NCBI GenBank assembly: GCA_036850595.1
Contig: CM072155.1
Span: forward strand, 5,007,953-5,071,952
Origin: Rhyacichthys aspro
Lineage: Eukaryota > Chordata > Actinopteri > Gobiiformes > Rhyacichthyidae
Direction: 5' to 3'
Length of the DNA stretch: 64,000 nt
Position numbers and translations under genes: made by a program. The notes below the pieces were generated by a model. It saw nothing but the letters and a program-made list of their open reading frames with translations, made no database searches and was not told the origin of the DNA. Position 1 is the stretch's first letter. Each line of letters begins with the position of its first letter. This document shows positions 25,401 to 35,700 of this stretch, in pieces.

Positions 25401-26573
25401 TTCAGTGTAGTTTTCATTTAACACCACACTGTATTCACTGCTGTTTAAAAACATTCAGTCATCTGTCCAAAAATACTCTCAGGATAGACTTGTGTTAATG
25501 TCACAAATGCACAATTTAAATGCACCTTATCCATTAAAACTGACATAACAGATGGTCACAGTAAATTCACTCTTTTTTTTTAATAAAGTATAAATTACTA
25601 AATGGTACAAAAAAAATCAATGACAAAGTAGCACAGACCGCACACATCCCAGAATAACACAAAGTATTATAGAGCAATGCTTCAGCCCAGCTTCTGTTCT
25701 GATAATGCAGATATAAAATAACAAAATCCTCCCGCAGATCTGATGGGACATGCACTTTGTCCAAAATAAAGCCTTGCAGAGGTGTGACATTCTAATGAGC
25801 AGCAGTGTTTTTGGAGAGTCATCACCTCTGAGACGGACCCCGGGGCCAACTCCATCCTCATTTTTACAAAACCGCAGCTGTGTCAGAACGGCTGCCTGAG
25901 CAAGGAGCGCCTCCAAGTTTCACACACAAACTTCCAGGGTCAAAGTTCAGGGGGCACTAACCTAGAGTTGCGTAAGATGTTTTTCCAACTTTTACAAATT
26001 GGCTGCTGCTGCTTTCACTATTCATCCAGAGAGCCCCAGTTGGTCTTGCCTTGCCTGTTCATATTTGATAATACAGACTATTGAACAGAATATTTAAATA
26101 CAAGTCAAAGGCCAGGTCCAGATGGTTCACTCCAATGTGGTTTATGATTGCATAACAGGCAGAACTCTCTGTCAGAACCTTGTGTATATAACCTGATAGA
26201 AAAGAAAGGAAAAGGCTGTTCAAGAGCAATGAATGCAGCTCTTTCAAGACTCCAGTATTTTGGTGTTGGGGGGGGGGGGGGGGGGGGGGGGGGAGGGGGA
26301 AAAGAGATTTATTGTTTTGGTTTTTTTTGTGTTGTGGGTGGGGGGGGGGGGGGGGGTTGGTGTTTTGGTGGGGGGGGGGGGGGGGGGGGGGGGGGGGGTG
26401 GGGGGGGAGATGGGGGGGGGGGGGGGGGGGGGGGGGTGGGTTTTTTTAAAAAGGGGGGGGGGGTTTAAAAAAAAAAAAAAATAAAATTATAAAACCCCCC
26501 CTCCCGGGGGGGGGGGGGGGGGGTGTGTGGTTGTGGGGGGTTTGTTCTGGGGGGGGGGGGGGGGGGGAGAAAG

Positions 26574-26604
<31 letters not shown>

Positions 26605-26710
26605 AAGGGGGGCTTTTTTTTTTTTTTTTTTTTTTTGGTTGTGGAGGGGGGGGGGGTTTTTTTGTGGTTTTTTTGGGTGGGGGTTATTGGGGGGGGGGGG
26701 CGCCCCGTGT

Positions 26711-26746
<36 letters not shown>

Positions 26747-29700
26747 TGGGGGCTTTCGGGGGTTTTTTGGGGGGTTTCCCCTTTTTTTCCCCCTTTCTCC
26801 TGGGGAGGGCCGGGGGGAAAAAAAAAAAAAAAAAACCCCAAAAAATTTTTTTTTTTTTTTCTTTTTTTTAAGTGTTAATTAATTTTTGATAAACATCTTC
26901 TGAGTGAAAACGCTCTGTTTTTGTATCTGTCCCTTAAGGGCCATTCTTCCTTTAAGCCTGGCTGATCAGTCTGTGAGACCCCTCTGTCCATTTTTAATTG
27001 GCCAACTGTTGCCGATGTGACATGCCCCAAAGTTCAAACCAAGACCTCAAGAAAACACCCACCCTTATGATGAAAATGTACAAGATCTTTTATATTTACT
27101 TAACACAGTGTTTCACTAAAGTAACTATGGCCACTGTTATTGTTAACTTAACTTTCAACTGGCGCATTTAAACATGAACCAATCATGTCATGGTCTTAGT
27201 TGGAGTATTTTGTGACTTCACAAAATTTTGGTGGAAAAAGCTCTGCCAGGGTGTCGCTTTGGAACTTTATAGACCTTATATAGGACTAAAGGGTAGGCTA
27301 TCTAACTTTTAAGTATCTAACGTCAAAGGAAAAGAGCTTTTCAAGGCTGCTGCTTTTGGCTTTGTGATTTTGCCAATTAAGAAAATGCTTGCAATGTTTC
27401 AAACTGTATAGTCCTTGACTATGAATCAAACATCCTAATGAGAAATGAGAAAATGCTCCACCTGGATGCAGCTTTGGGATATTTTGGACCTTATGTGACC
27501 TTTACATGACCAAAATGTATGGAACTTTTTAAAATAAGAATTCTACAGCTTTACCGTACATCCAACTTCTAAAAGTAAAACGGAAATAAATGAGTGAAAG
27601 TAATTTAATAGAAAAATATCCAGGCTTGCAGTGAGCAGGGAACTATTACAGCAAAAACAAACACAATAATTGATCATTAATCATAATCTCCGTAAAGTTT
27701 TCATATCTGGCCGCTCTGTGTATTGCAATCATCTTTCATTTTAAATAATATAATTTAAACTTTTTATAACAAGAGCCAAGAGAAGTTAAAGAACAGCTGC
27801 AGTGTCTGCATATTCTCTGCGGACGGCAATATTGACACACTGTTTCACATAACTCCCCTCAGTCGAGTCCCTAAAGCTTGTTCTGTTCAGAGACACTTAA
27901 CCGTGATTTTCGGCTCAGAGGGGAGTGCTGTGCTGGTACAGTAGTGATGTGTGCAGCCCGGAGAGTGTTGGCTGGGATTCAAGCTCAGAGCTGCAGCAGA
28001 CCACAGACAGGCTTCACTGAGGCTCCACTGACAGTGAGGCAGCTGTGACTGTGCGAGAGAGCAGATAAGAGCCTTTGGTGCTGGTCTATCTCTAGTGGCC
28101 CCGATAACCACTCCAAAGGTCAGGGGTGACACTATATCAAGCCAGATAAGGACAGGTTACACTCACGTGGTCCCAAACACACAGTATAGATGTCAGTATA
28201 TACAGTATGCAGGCACAGACACGTGTACGGTTACCAGAGTGGGGGAAGTAATTACACATACTCTCGCGTTACTGCGCCGAAGGAAGTTTTAGAGCTATAC
28301 ATTCCCAAAGCTGCAGCATGATGGTGTAACTTTTTCTAGAGATTTGTAATTCCTTCAGCATCTGAAACTGTGCAGTGGAGTTGCAGTAGGAATTTTAAAG
28401 TATTAATGTTCTTTCTCCGTCTTCTTTTAGGCTGGTGTCCACGGTCCACGCACTGATTGTAGGGTTCTTCTGTTTGTATATCCTGTGGTTCGACGATGCA
28501 GTCAACGCCAACCCAGTCTGGTAAGAGTGAAGGGAAGCTTTGTAGTTGTAGTTTCTAGCCTAATCATTCACAATCCTGCAACATTTGTGATAAGCCCTAA
28601 GTATATCATACAAGTACTACTGAGTTCCAAACGGGCCTCATGCATGAATACAATCCATTTTTTTGTATAACCTCTGGGTTATTTTCATTCATGATACGCA
28701 AAGCAAACATTTGAGAGGAGCACAGACATTGGGCATGTTGGACGTGAGTTTGGGTGATGCTCATATTGTGTGACTGGTGCTGTAAGCGGAGTGAGCGGAA
28801 TGCAGAAACCTCATATTCTTTGCAGTTTGCATGTACTTTTCACTTCAGGCATTTGTTGCACCTGTTTCACATAATTAATGATATCAGTTTATGAACTACC
28901 ATCACGGCTGCCAACTTTGTGATACAGTTTCTCATTTTGGCCACAGTAATTAAGTGTCATAGCCAACATGTAAAAAATATGCCCTGTGTCAGTTGTCAGA
29001 CTTGAATCTGGACATGCACGTCTTGACATCTTCTGGAAAACGAGTGAATGAGGTTATAGTCCTCCATGAATTTTGAATAAAACAAATGGTGGATGATGAA
29101 AATGTTGGTGTTAATATTTTTGTCTGGAGCATATTATATAATTAAATAACAATGCAAAAAATCAGCAACTATTAAGATTTTATTTTATGCCACGTTACTT
29201 CAAGTCTTTTTCCCATAGCATTCACTTTACTTTGAAGACTCCTACAAAAAATTATTATCATTAGGGTCGCAAATATCAGGAAACATGCAATATGCTATAA
29301 CTATGATCAATAAAGCTATAACCTGCAACATTTAAATACTCACTAGATTAGATTATCCTCTACTAGTCACATTGGTGCCATAAACGTTTAAATTCAGGCA
29401 CATGTCAGTTTGTCTTAAGGCTGTGATTTTGACTTGCTAAGCATGGTGCATGTCTCATGTAATACAAAAACATTATTGCATGTTTTTAAAGCAGTTCTTT
29501 GTGATCTGGATATTGTGAGTATTGTCAGAAGGCTTACTTTTGTAATTTATTGTTTGGCTCTTATTTTAATAGACATTTGGAAGGCCCTCTTTATGACACT
29601 CAAATACTGTTAGGAGTCCTACACTGGTATTTGATATTGAATGAACTATAGATTCTGTGAATAATTGATTTAGCTCAATACCCTTATATATGTTCTCCTT

Positions 29701-32700
29701 CAGAGAGCTCACAATACAAAAAATTGCTTTTATATGAGCAAAAGTATCTAACCTTGATAGTTAGGAGATAAGAAAAAAGTTTCACTAGACTACAGCTTCA
29801 GTCTTTGGGACTTTGTAGACCTTTTATATGAATAAAAGCTGAACTATTTTGTGACTTCATAAAATCTTAAAATGTTCATCAGCAGGCTAGGGTAAATCAA
29901 CATCTTATATAAGACAAATGCACCATCAGGCTCCAGTTTTTGGACTTATTTTACTAAAAGGTATATAAAATGCTTTTTAACTTAGGTGCTTAGTGAAAAT
30001 GTTCTTGCTTGGGGAACAAAATAATTGTAATAAATAAGTAAGGTTAGCATAAAAAACAAGTGATGAATACTAGTCTAGTAAAACAAGGTACCATGAGGGG
30101 AAAAAAGAAACTTCAGACCATTAGAATAAAATAAGAAGGGAGCAGCTCCAAATGTGTTCTCTTCATCACAGGGAGGTAAGACAGAGGAGAGGATGGATGG
30201 CTCTCCGGAGAGTTGTAGATTCACTGGATTTAGCCTTTGATTATTGTCTTTACTGTCGTCTCCCGCTCTCCCACTGCTGCTGCTGAGGGAGGAATTTGCA
30301 TGGCTGAATCCTTAAAGCCAATTTATCTTCCCTTCTATTTAATATCGTTCTACCAAACAACATTTTGCCGCCTTCCTCACGCCGCTTCCTTTCACTTCTG
30401 CCTCTTAGAATCCACACCAACAAGGCTTCTTTTCATGGCACCACACAGCAGCCTCCTCCTGTGTGCGTACCCCCCCCACCCCCAGTTCATGAAACCTCAT
30501 ATGACCCTCTCATCTGGCTGCAGCAGTACCCCCTACAAACCCGCTGTGGAATCAGTGCAGCATACCTCCCTGGCTCTCATTGTGTCGCCATAGGCTCAGG
30601 CCGCTTTAGCTCGGCAGCCAGAAAAGAGCCTGAAGAGAAAGTGGGGGTTGGGAGAAGGTGATTAAAGATGTCTCTGCTTTCTTCCCTGTGTGACCAGAAT
30701 TCATTGATCCAGTGCATATGGTAGAATAAGTCACAATATGAGGCAATTTCTTTCCTACAAATCTAACGTCCAATAAATTGCAAGGATGTGCGTTAACGAA
30801 GGAGTTACCTCTAAGTGAACATGAAAAGCATTTGTGTGGCTAAATATTTTGAAAATTTCTAGTGTGTGGGATTGAGGAATGGCTTAAATTGTAGTTCAGA
30901 TGGACACACTTAGGTACCTGTAATGGGGAGTGCTTAGTCCTTGCGTTGTTTGAATAAGAGACAGAATAAAAAGCAGTAATGTGATGAAAATGTGTTATGC
31001 GAGACTGTGCCGGAGCTCCTGTCTGCTTTTCCAGACTGGGAATGTGCTGACAGTTATCTGCTGTAGGGAATCATCCATAGTACTATGTATTATGTATACA
31101 AATCTATGCAAGCGTTAACATGACTTCAAGGTCTTTTTTTTTTCCTAACCACAAAAACTGTCCTCTTACGTCTTCTTTTTTAAACAGCTAGTCGATTTTT
31201 TGTAATAAAATATAAAGCAAATTTGAAGTGAATTTTGGAATTGCTGCTAGAAAAAAAAATGCTAATTAGGTGCACCTCATTAACTGATGGGAATGAGTGA
31301 ATAAACATTTTTATGGCATCAGAGGCGTGAGGTTTTACATGTTTTTTGTAGAAGCCAGGAGTTTGTGTGAGTACATTTTAAAATACGGTCTCTTTGTTTA
31401 TGTCTATGTCTTTTTTGATACCAGCTGGATCCTTGGACAGTCAAGAATATGCGCTGATCTTAATTCAGGCCGAACCCATGACCCCAGAACCAGAAAGAGC
31501 TGACAAGGGTCTGTCAGAGTAAAAAAAAAAAAAAAATCAGTATTCATTTTGACAGTACATTTTAATTTAGTTTTAAAAAACGCTTTTGACTAAAATGCAA
31601 TTTAGTTTTAGTCATAATTTAGTCATCTACTCCTTTTTTGTTTAAGTCTTGTTTTAGTCCACTTAATATCATAAGAATTTAGTCAGCTATGTCTATAATA
31701 GATTTAGTCACTAAAATATAAAGGGTGATGCAGTTTCAGTGCTTTTTTTTCTGAAGTAATGATTTCTACCTGAATGAAATGAAACTACGAACCTGTTATG
31801 GCTGGTATTGAGGTCGCAAGTGTTAACACTGTTTTCTATTTAAAAGCTGTTCTCTTTTTATCACCTGTCGTTTTCCTGTAGCTCTAACAAATGTTTTCAT
31901 CTGACATCACTTCCACAACGCTCAATGTTCTGATTGGATCTCTTCTCAAATCGTCCCGGCTCCTCTTCATTTTGATTGGATTTTGTCTCTGTTTCTTCAT
32001 TGTGTCAATACATCTAGTCAGACTTTTCATTCTCATTAATTCGTTTTTATTTAGTCTTTGTTTTGTTTTCGGCCACAAAAATATGTTGTTGACAAAAACT
32101 ATGACGAAAATTATTGAAAATCAACCAAATTAACACTGGTGCATTAAAAGATTTATAGAAAACAACAAGATATGTCCAAAAACAAGGAAAAAAACTTACA
32201 TTGTGTATTGTTGGCCCTGATTTTAGTGCATACTTCATCTTTCATCACGCTGTATGTCATGCATTAGATACAGTATATCTTATAAAACTGCCAAAAATCA
32301 CAGTGTAGGTGTGTTGGGACTTTGAGGGAAGCATTATGACACTGATCGATATGTGATATGGTCTTTTTGTCTCACCTCTGGAGAGCAGGTGTTCCCAAAC
32401 CTGATTCTTTTTTGGATAAGATTAAGAGCAGCTTTTTCATTTCCTCAGCTCCCGTGAGGAACGAGATGAACACAGTCCCCTTGTGACTTGTGTGTGCTCT
32501 AGCTGTAAATTTTCTTAGCCCCGGTATTTCTCAACCTTTCCCCAGCAGCACCAGCAGCAGCAGCTCCCTAATTCCCTAAAGCTCACCTTGTTGCAACACC
32601 GAAGCCGGCACAAGCCCTAATTCCCCGTCAATCTGATTGCATTACAGCATCATTAAGAGGTGTCACGCTGCCGCTTTGTTCTCGGTGCTTAGCCCTCGGC

Positions 32701-35700
32701 GGCGCTGCAGTGGCCGGAGCGGCTGCCGTTCGAAACCCGCATTGTTTTGCTTTGAGCTCGTCGGTTTCGCTGCCAGCTCAGCCCGGGACGTTATCATAAT
32801 CCGGTTGAACAGGCATGGCGTCTCGGCCTGTCCTGCAGCGCTTGATTGGCTTATCTGGACTTGAACTTAGCATGCAGGGGTTCATCTGAGGAGAGTGGAG
32901 GGCTGTGTCTCAGGGCCTGCTGGGTTCACTCTAGTTTAAACCCAAATTTTCCAAGTCAGTGGCCTCGTGTTGGAACAGTTTCAGATATCTTTGTATCTCT
33001 TCAACTACTGCAGCAATAAATGAAGCCAGAAAAAGTTTTACTACACAAATGTCACTTAAATCAAACTTAAATCTGACAGAAAAACGGAATCTGGTGCTTG
33101 TCTTTGTTTTTTATTTTTTCGTTGTTGCCTGATAGTGATCTGTAACCACAAGGAGTGCTAATCAGTTTTTGTGACTATATTGAGGCCTTTTAGAGTTGAA
33201 TAACAGATAACAGATTGTTTAAGCAGCTGTAGTGGTGAATGGACCATTGAAATCAGAATAGGCCCTTCTTTTTATAACATTTTCATTCAGTTCATCCTCA
33301 GTAAAGCAAGTTAGCCATGAGGTCAAACACATGGAAAAGCTAGTGAACTTTATATTTACTATTGATTACTGTTAGAAGAACTATTAGATTGTGAACTATA
33401 AAAATATACTTTACTATTTGTGAAATATTAACACGCAGAGTACTGTATCTGTATTGTGTAAAATGCAGGCTTTGGCACAGCTCTTAGACATCTAGGGGTG
33501 AAAGTGCAGTGTGCAATTTCCCTCCTCACACCCCTCCTCTCCAGAGCATGTGGTAACTATGGTAGCCCTGCAGGGACATGCCTTTTTCTATGAACAAACC
33601 CTGTAAGTCAAAATCTATTTAGTTCATAAATGCCCTAAACCTTTCCGCTTCAGCGAAAAATGTGAGCTCCGAAGGAAATATGAATGTGCTCCTCCAGCAC
33701 TGCTCAGTTTGTCCTCTCTGGGCAGTTGTAAGAACACTGAAACTGAAGAATAAGCAAATTGTCTACTGAGTTGTATACTTTCCAAGACAGAAAAATGCAA
33801 AAAGGGCTATTTTGAGGGAGTTATAGACAAAATCTTACAACTGAAACATTTTACATAATAGACCTTTAAATTTTGGTGCTGCTGAAGCACTATTTATTTT
33901 AATATTAGGTATTTCTGACCTCCATTTTGCTGCATCATTGAACACACTGCCTTTTACATCAAATGTGTTTCTACCATCGGCTTACTTCCACCTCTGTGTA
34001 GAAAGCCTTTATATTTCATTCTTGGCCAACTTCCTGTCAAGCTTATATTGAGAGAAACTGTTATCGTTCCTCTACATTAAACTCAAGCTGGGTCCCTCTA
34101 ATTGGATTATTGGAAAGGCTCTGCCGGCAGCCTCCAGACTGTCGGACTATCACTCTATCACTTCTCTATCCACGCTCCATCCTCGCTGCTTTTCTTTAAG
34201 TGTCGAGGTAAAGTGATCCCTCCGATTGGTTTACAGTGTATCTAGTGAGGGCATGCCATGTAAGAGACGAGCTTGTACAATGGAAGGCATAGAACGACAG
34301 AAGATGACTTTTGCATGTTAAGGTAATAAAAAATGAGTAGTGTGAGATAAAAGATGAAAGCCATGACAAAGCCATCCTTAACTTTTTGCAGCTTTTTACC
34401 AATAGAAAACATTAGCGACGGTTTCAACATAGAGCTATATGAGAATTAAAGCTACGTCAGCAAGAAACCATATGCTAGTAATACAAAAATGGCTTTAGGA
34501 CCTGTGCTTCCTCATCAAAGACTGACATCAGCCTAAAAAGACACCTATGCTAATCTCCTCACCATTATAGACATGGACAGTAAAAAAATGAATATTGGTT
34601 AAAGTAATACACACATACGGCTTAAGGGCTATGCAAAAATATGTTAAGTCTTTAGCAGTCTCCTAGCATTCTTCCTGCACCTGGTAATGGTAAACGACAC
34701 AGCAGCCAAAATATGGAGGGTGTATATATTTTCGATGTCTCTTTTGAAGGGTCCATGTTCGTGCTAATGTACTTAAGCCGGTTACAAAGGCAGACAGGTG
34801 AAATGTGCAGCAGGAAACTGACCCAAGGCAAGCTCAGGGTCAGGCGGCGGGTAAGAAGAGAATAATGCAGGTGCGCGTTTGTTCTAGGTGTGTATGTTTA
34901 TACAGTATGGGAGCATGTAGGCTAGTGTTACACAAAGCGGTCAGGCAGTCGTTCGCCATGTGATACCAGCGACTGATACGGGGATCGGGTGTCTGTTGAA
35001 GCAGAGACCTTGGCTCTTATTTTGAACCAAAGTCATTTAAAAGGACACCTAGGTCAGCAGAGCAGATGATAGGCACATAGACTGCCAGAAAACAAAAGTG
35101 ATATAGGCGCCTGGATAAGTGGCGTCCTCAAAAAGTCAACCGCAGCAACAAAAGCAGCAGTATCTCTCACAAGTTTATACGATAAAATAATAATATAAAC
35201 ACTTGAGGCAGCAAAATAAATGTACGGATGGGCTCATGTTCTACTCTAAGTACATTGACTGCTGTGTTATTTACTGTCCAAATCAACTACAAATACATCA
35301 AGGTTGGTAATATTGTAAGATGTCCTGTGTAGAGAATGATATAAAGATATAAAATCTATGTGAATATGAAACTTTAAATGGCCAAAACAACACTAAAAAG
35401 AGAACAAAACCACAATGAAAAGGGACTAAAATAAAGAAGAAATAACAGCAAGTGACACAGCACAGCTAACATGACTAACCCCAAAATCCAGCATAGACCG
35501 TCATAGACATCACGCCGGTACATGAGTACATCTTCCTTGGCGAGTTAGTTGGTGCCACTGGCCAGCATCAGAGGTATAGCTAGTTCTCTGTGTTGTTTTT
35601 TTAATTGTCTGTTGTAATTGAAACGTACTTTCTTTGGCCAAAATGAAGCATTCCTTACCTTTTAACAGCAAAAAAATGGTTAGAAGGAGAAAACTGTTTA

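Larger units (their letters stand above)
22450..28430 (+). other. tlcd4: tlcd4 intron between coding exons 1 and 2
   Basis: Donor gtgggt and acceptor cttcttttag. It carries a Tc1 pseudo-element (22560-23509) with flanking duplications, a tRNA-derived SINE (about 23975-24160), a TTAA MITE (24620-25168) and the homopolymer-rich block 26264-26871. Degenerate phrases around 27190-27530 ('gactttatagaccttatat'-like) recur near 29780-29960 and hint at another old repeat. No additional exon is supported. Confidence 0.85.

Noticed and set aside
26148..26878. Several open frames of 64-131 codons on both strands
   Set aside because: They consist only of poly-Gly, poly-Lys, poly-Phe and poly-Pro from homopolymers in a probable low-quality block.
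30237..30661. Proline-rich open frames in the intron before coding exon 3
   Set aside because: No recognisable domain, the two frames overlap each other, and the splice context does not fit the tlcd4 reading frame.
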